Source of the DNA: Anopheles merus
Taxonomy: Eukaryota > Arthropoda > Insecta > Diptera > Culicidae
Length of the DNA stretch: 64,000 bases
Direction: 5' to 3'
Assembly: GCF_017562075.2 (NCBI RefSeq)
Contig: NC_054083.1
Coordinates: 27,534,058-27,598,057 of the forward strand
Below are positions 39,701-51,799 of this stretch, piece after piece. Position numbers and translations under genes: made by a program. The stretch's first letter is position 1, and every line of letters begins with the position of its first letter. The notes under the pieces were generated by a model. It was not told where the DNA came from. It worked only from the letters and a program-made list of their open reading frames with translations, and ran no database searches.

Positions 39701-41425
39701 GTCGTACGTTTTGCGGCTCGCCGTGCCCTGCATGTGCGCGGCCAGTGCTGCCATCTCGAGCGCACCAGCATAGTACTGCCACGCCGAGTCAGCGTTGAAG
39801 TCACGCTTGGCCTGATGGTAGGCTTGGAAGGCGAGCGAATAGTGGCTGAACATAAAGTACAGATCGCCCAACTTTCGCGTCTGCAACTCTGTGGATTCGT
39901 TCGTGTAGACGACCGCATTCTGGTTCGTGTTAACTCCCGGCTTGTTCGTGACGAACCATCGCTTGGTTGCGCTTAGCAGCGAGCGGCTCACGCCCTTCTT
40001 GTTCGATATCTACAATTAAAGAGAATAATCTCTATGTCGTGAAATAGTTCCCTATCATTTCACGCAAACTCTTACCGAATCGTTCAACACGCCCACCAAC
40101 CGTTCCACGTAGGGAATCAACGCCCGCACGGCAAAATCCTGCACAAAGTGTTTCAGGTTGTCCAAATCGCCCGCCGTCAGAAACGACCCATGAGCCACCT
40201 CGATGTCACTCTCGATCGGCCACACGTTCGGATTGATCGTTTGCAGCGACAGGCTGTCGATGCTCGACGTCAAGCTCGACGTTTCCTGTAGCTCGATCCC
40301 CGTCTCCTGCACCGGACTCAGCGGATGCGCAATCACCTCACCCACCACAATGCCGGAAGGCGGTGTTTCGGACGAAAGGCTACTGCCGCTGCTGCTTACA
40401 CCGCCACCGTGCACTAGCAGATTGGACGATTGTACCACCGTCGTGGGCATGCCCGTTACCGAGCCCATATCCTGCGGTGTCTTAGGCGCACTGTCCACAT
40501 CGCTTGCCGTGCTCGGTTCCGACCGTTGGTGTTTCTTCAGATACCTTACCCACGGGTCGGGACAGTCGGTCGGTGGGCCACCGTGCGAGTTAATCTGCAG
40601 CAGGAAGCACTTGTGCTCGCCGTAGGTCGATTTCAGCCCTTCGAACGCTTGCTGAGCCCTGAAAGGAGGTTAAAAATAGGATACAGCTTAAATACAGTTG
40701 CCAAAGCACTCTGCGTCTATCTTCAACACACTTTCCAATATCCCCAGAGCATCCGTCGTGCAGCATAACGTAGCAGTTGAGCGCATCGGAAGCGAACCAC
40801 TTCGGCAGCCGGGGCGGCGTAATGTTCTGCATCATCTGTATCTTTTTCGTCAGCTGGCTGGCGGTCTCGATCGGGTTCGGATCGATGCTCGAGACGACGA
40901 TCAACGAGCACAGCAGATGGCGGGTAAACTCGTGGTCCGCCGGGAACTGCACGGTGAGAAACGTTTCACGCCACTGCTCGAACCACGGCTCGGAGACGGG
41001 AATGTCCACGAAGCTACCATCGTCCAGCTTGATCGCTCGCATCTTATCGCCACCCGGTGCGGTGGTGACCGCCTCGTTTAGCATCTTTTTCGCTAGTATC
41101 GTCTGCGGTGGGCGCCAGTTCACGTCCACCACATTGATCCGCAGCCCCTTGATCGAAACGCTCGTGCCGGCAATGTCGCGAAAGTGTGCTACGAAAATAA
41201 GGAAGCAAACAGTACCGGTCAACGCGGATACAATCACCGTTTGGAGCGTAAATACGTACCATCGGAGGAAAGCTTCAGGAAGGGTTGCAACATTTCCACA
41301 AACGAAAGATTGTTTTTCTGGCACAGCTCCTCGGCCTGCTGGGACACGATGGCTCCCACCATGGGCGAAAATATGTTCTGTATGATCTCCTTGGTGGAGT
41401 AGTTCTGTCCGGTGAGGTGAATCAT
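36739..41425 (-). CDS. Trappc8: Trafficking protein particle complex subunit 8 (TRAPPC8/Trs85)
   Basis: This is a TRAPP III subunit, which recruits the complex to membranes for Rab1 activation in ER-Golgi traffic and autophagy. Nine exons run 41425-41260, 41188-40732, 40658-40076, 40009-39047, 38877-37850, 37790-37573, 37497-37086, 37006-36866 and 36799-36739. Phases close to give 1,342 residues, against about 1,430 in human. Recognisable family blocks are the N terminus (LCQKNNLSFVEMLQPF), PKWFASDALNCYVMLHD, SRSLLSATKRWF, LTSEDSDLRSALLLEQA (written here as MTSEDSDLRSALLLEQ) with AGHRFSKVGQRKH, and GWSLAEDHIQYTIGRQ. The C-terminal third has beta-sandwich-type sequence. The ATG at 41425 sits in a strong CCACCATG context. 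The gene is head-to-head with the pyroglutamyl-peptidase gene. Intron 4 carries a SINE fragment. Confidence 0.93.
38920..39031 (-). mobile_element. tRNA-derived SINE fragment in a TRAPPC8 intron
   Basis: On the minus strand this reads from the same 5' end as the element at 43191-43412. It has an A-box-like TGGTACAGTCG, then GGGTTCAAGCCCC (B box), and is cut off before the tail. An 8-bp insertion separates the boxes compared with the other copy. It fills most of a 169-nt intron (38878-39046) and lies in the sense orientation. Confidence 0.75.
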
Positions 41426-42117
41426 GGTGGTGGCGAAGATCAGACGGGAACTTGCAATCCCGTGCGCACAATTACATTTAACTAATGAATTGATAACAGG
41501 AAATAATTCGTCCTCCGAGCTGAAACGTTTATCGATTTCCCCTTTCCTACGTAAACAAACACTACCACACTTTGACAGTTGTGTGACAGCAACCAGCAGC
41601 TGATCCCGTACAGTGGTTTTCGCACGATCTCGTACGACCATCAAAGAAGTTTGCGCAACGATATAAAATATTCGATAATTCGCAAAAAACAACAATTGAT
41701 ACTTTCGCGATATTAAGCCTACATCAAAGCCGAACCGCTTCTTTTTTCTTTTCGTTTTCACTTCAGTGCATCATTAGTTTATTGTATACCTTTTTAGATT
41801 TGTTTCGAGAAGCATTTCTCCTTCACGCCACATTTGCAACATTTTAGCACAATTTAAAACTTTACCGTTAACGGCTTCTTATCACAAATGCTTTCTTATC
41901 TACGCATCCACTAAAAAGGCGACCTGTGATTTGTGCCCAATTTATCTTCGCGCAAATTCGATACGCACAGTCTCACGCGCAATCATCTGTGCGTGACAGA
42001 TTCCGTGACAGAAGCAAACGTAAATATTTACCCTCTGCATTATCTCACTCGCAACAACAAAAAGGAGGTGTTTCGTCCAGCTCTCAATCTAGTCGGCTCA
42101 GTGCAGCTTGCGGGAAC
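41426..42117. promoter_or_regulatory. Shared divergent promoter region, TRAPPC8 and pyroglutamyl-peptidase
   Basis: About 690 bp separate the two start codons, which point away from each other. No TATA box stands out, as is usual for housekeeping pairs. An ATG-less pyrimidine/purine mix and the direct CGCGCAA motifs near 41950-41980 are visible, but transcription start sites cannot be fixed. Confidence 0.4.
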
Positions 42118-42928
42118 ATGCCAGAGAAGATTATCATCGTTACCGGATTCGGCCCGTTCGCAGGCCACGAGGATCGTAATGCGAGCTGGGAAGCGGTAAA
42201 GCTGCTGCCCGATGTGTTCCACTTCCGGAAGGATGCGTACCAGCTGCGTAAGTATCAAGTACCCGTTATATACGAAGAGGTGAATCGTATCTTGCCACAG
42301 ATTTGGAACCAAACCCCGGACGTAAGTTTATCCTCCTTGGCATTGTTGCTCGTTCGAAATGGCCGATAATTGTACCCATTAAACCGAAAATGTTTGTCGA
42401 TGGTTACCTGTTGATCCATTCCAGCTGGTAGTGCACGTGGGCGTCAATGGTACGATCAACACAATCAACCTGGAGCATTTCTCCTACACGTTCGGCTACT
42501 CTAAGCCCGATTTCGCCCAGCGTTATTTGTCCAGCGATAAGATAACACTCAGCGGAAAGCATGCAAACGACAAAGAGTGCGCGATGCTTAAAACGAATCT
42601 TAATGTCGAACGCTTGGTCAAGGAGCTGAACCTCGAAACGAATGTAGAATGCTGTTGCTCGACGAATGTGGGAAAGTAATAGCAAAGCAGATGTTTTTTT
42701 TGTTTACTGTGATCGTTTCAATAACGGAATGTAAATATTCGCTTCTGTTGCAGCTACCTTTGCGGCTACATATATGTGAAATCGCTCGATGTGAACCAGG
42801 ACAGGACGCTGTTTGTGCATGTGCCTGAAGTGAACGAACCGTACACCTCGGAGCAGACGATGACGACAATCTATAATGTGATAGGCAAATGCTTGGAGCA
42901 ACTTGCCGCTGAACATAAGCTGTCCTAA
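42118..42928 (+). CDS. Pyroglutamyl-peptidase I (peptidase family C15)
   Basis: It is a cytosolic cysteine peptidase that removes N-terminal pyroglutamate from peptides. Exons are 42118-42321, 42425-42675 and 42754-42928, giving 209 residues, the same length as human PGPEP1. It begins MPEKIIIVTGFGPFAGHEDRN, the family's N-terminal signature (TGFGPF). The catalytic triad is intact: Glu85 (in TINLEH), Cys155 (in NYLCGY) and His174 (in LFVHVP). The ATG at 42118 was chosen because the signature begins at residue 8 and upstream in-frame sequence is not conserved-looking. It shares its promoter region with TRAPPC8. Flies carry several paralogues, so no specific symbol is given. Confidence 0.93.
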
Positions 42929-44065
42929 GATGCTGCTCACCCCCTACCTACCTCTAATGCGGATTAATTCGGTAGAGCTTCACCTCAATGATAATTATCA
43001 TCGGTTTCTGTATCTATAAAATCAAAAGGCCATATTTACACTACATTATACTGTGTAACGCAAGCGAATCGTACAGTATTGACTAACAATTATATACCAA
43101 CGGGAATTAATATATATCTTGCATAACTCAAACAGTTTTTTGGTATTCTTATCTTTGTGTTTGCATACAGCCATAGAGAAAAGGTAAGATCTTCTTCTTC
43201 TTCTTCTTTGGCTCAACAACCGATGCCGGTCAAGGCCTGCCAACACACTTGTGGGGTTGGCTTTCAGTGACTTATTGATTTCCCCCCATAGCAGGTTAGT
43301 CAATCCTACGTATGGCGGCACGGTCTATTTGGGGCTTGAACCCATGACGGGCATGTTGTTAAGTCGTACGAGTTGACGACTGTACCATGAGACCGGCCAA
43401 AAAAAGGTGTCTGAAAAGGTAAGATAGGTAAGATAAAATACCGATAAGGTTTTATGACGATTGCTGGTCTGGCAATTTGTGGAAAAGTGCGTGAAGTTGA
43501 AAATATATTAAAAATCAACGTGTGCGATATTGACGTTAAAATCTGACATGTATTTAAACTATTTAAATGGCACAGTACATATTGTTATGTGTCCCCCTAA
43601 ATCCAGCAAATGTTTAATATTTCCTAATCGTTTCAAACGACAGACTGAGGAAACATTTTGTGCATTTTTAAAATCAATAACGGCCCGTTCAAATCTATAT
43701 GTACCTTCAATTGTCCTGTCAACACATTTGCTGCACACTGGATGTTTCATATCTGTGTTTTATCGTAAAAAAGACAAATTTAACCAATGATTCGATGTAA
43801 CATCAGTGCAGAAATTTATGAAATACGTTTTAAACCAACTCAAGCTCTTTTTTCTCTTTGAAATAGTGATTTTAATAATATTCAAAATGCAATATGCCAC
43901 CTTGCTGTCTTGCTCGATGACCGCTGGCTCCTGGGTGTCTTGTGTTCATTTCGAGGAACAAAAAAAAACACCGATACATCATCGTAACATTGTTGTTCTC
44001 TGTGCCGTGCAGGAGTTTAGTCAAATAAATATCGCCCAGGAAAGTACGATAAGTTGTAGAGTAAC
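42929..44065. other. Intergenic spacer with SINE insertion
   Basis: It contains the 3' end of the peptidase gene, a complete SINE (43191-43412) and AT-rich sequence up to the Mtch start. No further gene is seen. Confidence 0.6.
43191..43412 (-). mobile_element. tRNA-derived SINE (SINE200-like), full copy
   Basis: The element is flanked by perfect 13-bp target-site duplications, gaaaaggtaagat, at 43178-43190 and 43413-43425. Read on the minus strand it has an A box (TGGTACAGTCG) and a B box (GGTTCAAGCCC), and ends in a GAA-repeat tail (cttcttcttc on plus). The length of about 222 bp and the mosquito setting fit the SINE200 type, but that name is from memory and was not tested by a search. Confidence 0.85.
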
Positions 44066-45474
44066 ATGCACGCTCTCGATCCCGAAACGGCAAGAATTGT
44101 TGGCTTACCGTCGGGAAACGACGAACGGAAGGAGGATGAAATCGAACCGGCACTAAGATTTGGCTTTCGGCTCGTCTGCTCGACGGCCCTGTATCCGCTG
44201 GAGTATGCCAAAACGCTCATCCAGGTACGTGGTGCGCGCCGGACCGTGGCTAATCTTCCGCCGCTAACCAGCTAAATCCTTATCGCAATCCGCATGTCTT
44301 ATCGCCTTCCCGCAGCTCGGTTACGAACCGATCGCACCACGCCCCGGTAGGACGCTCTTTGGTGCGAAGCGTTTGATGCTGCCGAACATTTTCCAATACG
44401 GTACGTGTGTTGTTTCGTTCAACCGGTCCCTAGTCCACGGGGATCGCCTGAGCTGGGAAGGCTTTTTCATGTATAATTTTCTCTACCTTTGCCAGCTGCG
44501 TACATCAAGAGCGTGGATGGATTTTTCGGATGCTTCCGGGGGCTAAGCGCCCGACTGCTGGGCAATATGCTCAGCTCGTACTACAGCGAAAGGATGGCCG
44601 TGGTGGTGATTGGCAAGGCACCGAACCGTTTCGATGACTTCGATTGGTTCGAGGCGACGTACGAAGACATCGATGAGTACATGGTCACGAAGGACGGCAA
44701 AGTCCAGACCCGGCCGGCTGGCCTGGTGCGCAAAGCGGTAACGCACATTTGCGGCATACTCATCTCCCATCCATTCCACGTGGTGTCCATCCGGATGATG
44801 GCCCAGTTCATTGGCCGGGAGCACATGTACGATGGGTTGTTCGGTTCGATCAGGGAAATCTGGGCGCACGAAGGTATTGGCGGGTTCTTTTCGGGGCTTA
44901 TTCCCCGCATGGTTATGGAATTGTCGTGCATGGCATTAACCAGCTCGATCACCTACCTGTTCGCCAAGTATTCCGGGGCGAACAAAACAACCTGTGGCCA
45001 CGTGAACACTATCGCTCACTTTTCGGTTACAAGCGTTTTCTACCCGTACCATGTCGTGTCGACCTGCATGGCCGTCCAGGGATCCAGGTAACAATCGACG
45101 CTCTTGCTGAATGCCATTGTTATAATGTGTTAACCGTTAATTGTAACTTTTTTTTAATGCAGATTGAAGGCCGGTAACCCGCCCATGATGGATCATTACA
45201 TTAACTGGCGCGATTGCTACGCCCGGCTGCTGCTGGATAGACAGCACAAGCGTGGATCGTCGTTCTTCTTCCGGTAAGTGGACTCTAAGTGCCGTATGTT
45301 AGCTTAGTCATTCAAAGAGCGCTTTTTAAAATCAAACCGCAAAACATTTTTCAACCCATTTCTTATTGAAGCGCACGTTAATAATGCATCCGTTTCATTT
45401 TTCTCCACAGAACGGTGGCCAGAGTATCTGGCAAGCATAGCGATTCATTCGCTCCGTACCCGGAATTGAAGTAA
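44066..45474 (+). CDS. Mtch: Mitochondrial carrier homologue (MTCH2-like)
   Basis: It is a divergent SLC25-family protein of the mitochondrial outer membrane. In mammals MTCH2 inserts alpha-helical proteins into that membrane and recruits tBID. Exons are 44066-44224, 44316-44400, 44496-45087, 45163-45273 and 45411-45474, giving 336 residues. The first carrier signature is nearly normal (PLEYAK at residues 44-49). The later ones are degenerate (HPFHVVSIR, YPYHVVSTC), lacking the acidic residue, as expected for MTCH proteins that are not classical transporters. Another family-like block is GFFSGLIPRMVMEL. Phases close across all introns. It lies downstream of the peptidase gene on the same strand but 1.1 kb away, so it has its own promoter. 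Confidence 0.9.
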
Positions 45475-46118
45475 AAACGCACGGAACAAGACACGCTGTG
45501 CTTGCTGTGCTTCACATGGACGGTATGCACGACTTTCCTTTCACATTAGATATCGTAGATTTCGTACCCTATTTCCCTATTTCCCCAATTCAAAGGATGC
45601 AGTTTATATGGACACTGGTTTAAAGATTGGATAGTTCCGTTGCTTGCATTTACCATATTGTTCAATTTAAATCTGCATTTAGTTGTTGTGTTTCTTCAAT
45701 TGGTTTCGACAATCGTGCGCAAGATGAAGCAATTATCGCCTCGGAAGCAAAAAAGTTATGTAAACTATAAAATAAACAAAAAAAAATCTACCCGTTTGCA
45801 TTCATAACCAACCAAATAGACATTATAGAAGTGAGCTAATTTTCGTAGAGGCAAATCTATACTAATTAATACATCGTGCAAAACACACAAACCAGTTTAA
45901 AACGTTGAATACCTCTTCGAACAAGTCAGTAGTCAGTCAGTAAAGTGATAAGTAAATTTAAACACAGAAAAACAAATCCCCATAGTGTGTTGTTCAAGAA
46001 AGCATACATTTTCTCTCATATGTATGTCTGTAAATCCACACGCCCAACCGATGACAAACGTTTATAAACTGCTTAACAATAGGTTTCACTTTTGCCCCAC
46101 GTGTTACAAGATAATACT
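45475..46118. other. 3' regions of convergent Mtch and Mipp1 genes
   Basis: The two genes face each other here. Only 3' UTR-like AT-rich sequence is seen, with no open frame of interest. Confidence 0.6.
45771..45776 (+). terminator. Polyadenylation signal of Mtch
   Basis: AATAAA lies about 300 bp after the Mtch stop codon, in AT-rich sequence. Confidence 0.55.
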
Positions 46119-47804
46119 TTAGTGCAGGGAGGTCAACCGTCGCAGCACGGCCAACAGTAGAGGGGCAACGCCAAAAGCGATGCGGCCGGCTAAATGCATC
46201 CCAGCTGCCCCGCTGCTCTGGCAGTACGTTCGATCGCAATTGCCCTCGGTGAATCTTTGGTACTTCTGCTTTACGTCCGACCAGTTGCACAGTCCCACGC
46301 TGCACCAGTCAAGCATGATCGGTTTTTCGTTGAGGAAAAATATCACCCTTTCAGGTTCGCGCTGCTCGGCACACCTGCAAAAAGGGGGAGAGGGGGGGGG
46401 GGAAACCCAAAAGACCGTTAATTCAAACTGGTTTACATAGCGACTAATAATACGGCGACTTACTGATACTTCACCGCAGCAACGTTCGCCGCGAACGGAA
46501 TATCACTCGTCGTGTACTTTCGGTTGCGCATGAACGGAAAATTGTCCGCCCGCAGCGGCATCTCGTCACGCTTCGCCCCGAGCGCGGCCAGGAAGAGCTG
46601 TATCTCCGTATCGTGCGTAAAGTACGCCACCACCGATGGATCATCGCGGGACGACAGTTGCCGCAGCATATCCGCCATAGCGTGGCAGGCAAGCTCCGTA
46701 CTCGGCCCGTACCCGTAGCTTTGGCGGTAGTAGTACGCCAGATCTTCCTTGTACTCCAGCACCCGCACCTGATCCTCCGTGAAGGCGGCACAGAACGGAC
46801 TGGGGCGGGAAATCTTCCACGCCTGCTCATACCGGCACGCATCCCACAACGTCTCCACCTGCTCCACGCTCAGATTGTGCCGGAAGCCGAGCCGCTGCGA
46901 AATGTCCCACACCGTGCCGGTAAACAGGGCTGAGCGAAGGAATTTGTTCACCTCCGAGTTTTCGTCCCGCTTGTTCCGATCCTTGTTCGCGTCAAAGTCC
47001 GGACAGTCGTCGTACGGCTTGAGCAGGCGGTCCGGTTCCGTCGCGGGCGTCGGTTTCACGCGCTGCGCCTCCTCCCGACCGAACAGCCCCTCCGCGAACG
47101 CTTTGAAGCTTGCCTCCGTGCGCTGCGTTTTCGTGTGGCGGAACATAAACTTGGCCGGCTGGTAGCCGCTGCCAAACACCTGCCAATACTTCTCCTTCGC
47201 CCGCAGTGCAATGTACTTCAGATCCTCCCAGCCCTGGTCGGTGAGAAACGAATCGTACTGCTCGGTTATGTTCGGATCCCAGTGCCACTGGCGCAGCAGC
47301 TCCAAATCCTCCTCACACATGCGGCCATTGTCGGGCGGTGTGCGGCGCGTAAAGTAATTATCCATGATCGCGTCTTGTAGCTTCAATTAAAGGCAACCGT
47401 TTTAGGGCAAAAACGCAATTTCAAGCGACAGCAGCACAACCACTTACCAATTTCAACTGCTTCGGCAACTCATTGATTTCACTCTTTCCCGGTAGTCTCG
47501 TGCCGTGGCGACTGAGCAGCCAAAATTTCACCGGTACACAGTCTGTAAAAAGGAGGAAAATTTACTAAATAAATCAAAACTATAAATAATACACTAAACT
47601 GCACTTACTCGGCACAATATGCTGTCGATCCGTGTCCGGTGCGCGTACCAGCTCGTACATCGTTTTGGTGGCAAAATGCTTCACCTGCTTGCGCTCGGGA
47701 TCATCGTTGTAGCAGTACGACTCGCAGCACGTGCTGCGTTGCGCAGCGATCAACTGCACTGCGCAGTGGAGTAGCAGGATCACCTGCCAGATTCGTGGTA
47801 TCAT
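46119..47804 (-). CDS. Mipp1: Multiple inositol polyphosphate phosphatase (histidine acid phosphatase family)
   Basis: It hydrolyses phosphates from inositol polyphosphates such as InsP5/InsP6 in the secretory route or outside the cell. Exons are 47804-47609, 47542-47448, 47380-46464 and 46374-46119, giving 487 residues. An N-terminal signal peptide (IWQVILLLHCAVQLIAA) is followed by the active-site motif RHGTRLP (His at about residue 78). The proton-donor region HDTE is near residue 353. The C terminus is hydrophobic (HLAGRIAFGVAPLLLAVL), which suggests GPI anchoring, as reported for Drosophila Mipp1. A 3' splice site 12 bp before the ATG shows that a non-coding 5' exon exists upstream. The symbol follows the fly gene. 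Mipp2 is the alternative. Confidence 0.88.
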
Positions 47805-48244
47805 TTTTTACAGCTTCTGCAATGAAATGGGAAAAAGACTTATTGAAATGATAATGGGAAAACACTGAATGGGAAGGGCGGCTTATCATGCACTATATCA
47901 ATGAATGACAATCGTTATGCGCAAACATGGATGGTCGCCGTGCTTATCGAACGTGTATTGCACATGTTGATCACGCTCATCTGGCCACACAGCAGCCAAC
48001 CCGTCACGCTTAATTGCAAAAGCGAATCGATTGGTACACAAATGTGTCCATACGTAATCTGTTTAAAACAATTAGCCACCTCTCTCCCATACTTTAGTAG
48101 CAGTTGGACCTTTCGTCATCCAGAAGCAAACGAAAGCCAAATATCAACATCACATTTGTTTGTTGATTGATCATTCTCGAGTGGTGTAAATGATCTTTGT
48201 TTGATCAAATACGATATCTACTTGCATTGCTGAGCGGTTTGAAG

Positions 48245-48775
48245 TAGTGGTGGGACCTACCCGATTCCGATTCCGTTTTCGGAATCAATTCCGGAACCGA
48301 TTCCGATTCTGGAGCCGGCTTCGGAATCGATTCCGAGATCGTAATTGGCTCCGGATTCAGAATCGACCTAGGTATCGCAATTTGCTCCGGTAACGGAATC
48401 AGGAATGACTCCAGAAATGGAATTTGCTCCGAAATGAGAATCAGTTCTTGAATTGAAATAAGAAGTTCCAGATGCGAAATCAGCCCGGAAATCTCCACGA
48501 GAATGGATCGTTTACAAGTAAATTTTTATTCTTTGCGGCTATCAATGCTTAGCATCATTGCACCCCAACGCCTATTCTTATGGAAATGTTGAAACCGACT
48601 CCGATTCCGAAGCCGATTCTGATTTCGGATTCAATTCCGATGCCAGGTCCAATTCCGATTCCAGAGCCGATTCCGATTCCGGATCGATTTCCGAAACTGA
48701 TTCCGTACCTACTATCCGGAATCGATTCCAGAAAACTTCCGAGCTAGCCGGAATCGATTCCGACGAAATCTTCAT
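48245..48775. repeat. GATTCC-rich degenerate repeat, possible hAT remnant
   Basis: Two blocks (about 48258-48490 and 48592-48772) consist of degenerate six-base units of the type CCGATT / GAATCG in both orientations. The tract starts with TAGTGGTGGG at 48245, close to the hAT-like end TAGTGATGGG seen at 27604. The subterminal GATTCC motif is also shared with that element. No matching right end was found. Confidence 0.5.
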
Positions 48776-50854
48776 TTTTCCCTACAATAGTTTTAACACA
48801 TAATTCTTCCGAACTTTCTATAAGTTAGAAGAGAAGAAATTTAATTTAGATAATTTATACCAAAAATTTATACTTCCTAAAAATAGATTTAAGGTGCTTT
48901 TTTACCCACAACTGAAGCTATTCCGATACCATTTATGGTACCACTTTTCGGCGTTCAGTGACCTCTCTAATAGGGAACGTTACTATTGTCACCCCTGTTT
49001 TCTGCTGGTGCTCTTTCAATCGGAACCACATTTTATCGGCCAGAAGTTGTTGAACCGCAATCACACACATACACACTGCTCATTAATTGAACGTCCATGG
49101 GAAACATGCCGACAGGCGTCATCATAATTTGATCAAACGATTGTAACTTCTTACTGGGCCGCAGCAACAGTTTAAACGATATGATCTAACATGACCTTCG
49201 GGGAGCGCCCGCCATGACCGTTATCACTATGGATCAATATTTATTTCTTATTCTAGTTGCAAAGCGCAAACACTCCCGTGTGGAACAGCGCATGCAAAAG
49301 GGGTAAACATTTACTAAATGCTTTAAACTTGTATGTATGTACGTTAGTCACCTGTGTTCCACTCTGGTTGCGTTTGTTTGCGGTTTTATCGGTGTATTGA
49401 GGCCCTTAGCGCCTTTACCACAACGCATTACATCATATTTGAATTGCATTAGCGTGCAGCATAAACCGGTTTTCAACCGAATTGTATGCAGAAACGCTCC
49501 AAATTCCATCGCCCTTTTACGTTAAAAAACGCGCGATTTGTTTTCGAGCTACGATCATCATCATCGACCTTGAGTAACTGATGCTGCTGCTGGGCCAGAG
49601 CCTACTATGCCGGTCAGCCAGCAACGAGATGGTTCACGATGACATAATGCCGGTGGTTTTTGTGTAAACGCGCCTCATATGTGTGTGCCATCATGATCGA
49701 CGATGACGATCACTCAACCTCACATGGGTGGGAAAAGTGGCTCCCACCACAGTGAACCGATCGAACCCATCCCCACCAACAGGGACAGGTGATGTTTAGC
49801 TTAATCATCATCGTAGGGAGTGGCTCCAGCATAATGGAGAAAAAAAAAATATATGCGCTCTCCTAGAAAGTGCACCCCCTCTTTCACAGTCCACAGTCCC
49901 AGCACCAGCCCCAGACGACACACCAAACGAAATACATTCCATCGCGCTCGCTTCTTTGGCATTCCTTTTGAACTTCTTTTCCAGGCACCTTTTTTAACCG
50001 GTTTATTCTATTTCGTCGTTCGTCTGCTTTACCTGCCCGCATAGCTTAGCCGAGCAGCATAGTCGGCCGGGGGTAGAATCATCTTTCTTCTTTTCCTTCC
50101 CTCTCCCTTCTTCCCGCCATCCGCCTGGACTGCTTTTATTTCTTTTTAATGCTTGTTCTGCACTTATGTTCAATTCTATTGTAATGCATTCGACCCCGCG
50201 TCCAAACGGTGGGTGGTGCATTTCTTCCAACTGTATAGTTAAATCGGTCGCTTTTTTCTTCTATCTATACGCCCGTTAGTTACCGGTATGAACTTACGAA
50301 GCACTTTTTTCTGTCTCTGTCTGTAACCATCAAACGGGTAATAATTAGACCCTGTTTCCCTAACAACCTAACTACAGCAGCTTGACACACCTGCGAACAC
50401 TTTTTTAGTAACCTTTGGTCACTGCGCACACTAACGGGCACTACCCAAACCGTTTAAAGTACCCCACGGGACGAGCACGTACACACCGAAAAATTGCGAT
50501 TGCCTCTTTGAACGTGTTTTTAATTGCTCCTTAGCGCTAAAACGCATCACTTGAGATCACTGTGTTGGTAAGGGCTGATAATGCAGTAATTGTCTCACAA
50601 GCAGCAGCAAACCCCAAGAACAACGAACGGTGTCACTGAAGATGAGTTGCACCCTTACCAGATCGATTGATGGGGGTACACGGGCAACGGCCGTTCACAG
50701 CACCGTGCAGTAAGATTTTCTCCCGACACAATAAGCACAGCAAGCCGTAGTAGCGAGGACGGGACGCGCACAACAGACAGGTTTAACAGCCGGGCGTGAA
50801 CTGAGACATAACTGCGCCGACCCGCTAAACCTCACCATGAACATCGCCCACAGA

Positions 50855-50895
50855 CTGATGATGGCAATGATGGTGATGATGATGATGATGATGAT
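50855..50895. repeat. (GAT)n trinucleotide repeat
   Basis: An imperfect run of GAT/ATG units about 40 bp long, in the intergenic region. Confidence 0.8.
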
Positions 50896-51799
50896 AGGTT
50901 GACGCATATGCCCCGCGGGTTGTTGGTGCGTGATCGTGACCGCGGCTGTGCTTCCGCGCGTTTTATTCATTCGCTGCGCCGGTGATCGAGTGAACCTTTC
51001 AGCACGTTTAAACCACGCGGGAGTTCATTTGGTTGTAATGAAATTTAAGTGTGTTTTAGTTTCGTTTTTGATTAATAAAAAGAAAAAGATTAAAATTGGT
51101 TGTCAGAATGTAACAATATTCCCTTTAAATTATAACAATATACGCTCTTCTAGGTTTTAGAACCGCTTGAGCACGACTTTCATCGCGCATTCATTAGCAC
51201 ATTGTAGTTAAATCTTCGCAAGCCTTTCCAAATCTATTCCCGTCTCGGAACGTGTGGCACTCAAGTGAAGTCGGTGTCATTTTAAGGATAGTACTTTAAT
51301 CCAAGCAATCATAGAGACATTCCAGCATAACGCCCAAGTGTCCACTCTCTTCCTGAAAAGTCAATTGCTAGATAACAGAGATACGAAGAATAATTGCATG
51401 CAATCAATAGTAAAACATTAAACGAACAAGAGATATACATTTGTTAGAAACCTTTTTTTATTTCCTTGTTTATCTTTGTTCATTCCATACTTCAATAGTT
51501 GAGATTATGGCTAAACTCGAGGAACACATTTATCCAACCTAACGAGATCTTGTAACGTAACAACTTAAAACATGCACACAACTCCTGCGCTATACCCGTT
51601 TTTCACCCTTTCTCTCTCTAAAAAGCTAGTCTGTCTGCAGTATGCAAACACAACATACCAAAAAAGAAAAGGAGTAAGTGCTGGAGCGTTGTGCGTGAGG
51701 ATTAATTGTACCGTACAAAAGATAACCTAGTGTGGGGGGGGTCATGATAACTCCTTCCTGGAATACAAGTACGTAAGCTTAATTTGTACACAATTCGAT

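Larger units (their letters stand above)
47805..51799. other. Intergenic region between Mipp1 and Hsp83 copy 1
   Basis: A splice acceptor at 47817 (minus strand) needs an upstream non-coding Mipp1 exon. A possible donor, ATCTG before GTAAGG, lies near 50659. The GATTCC repeat tract (48245-48775) and a GAT array are also here. At the far end lies the 3' UTR of Hsp83 copy 1, with AATAAA on the minus strand at 51457-51462. No other gene is supported. Confidence 0.45.
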
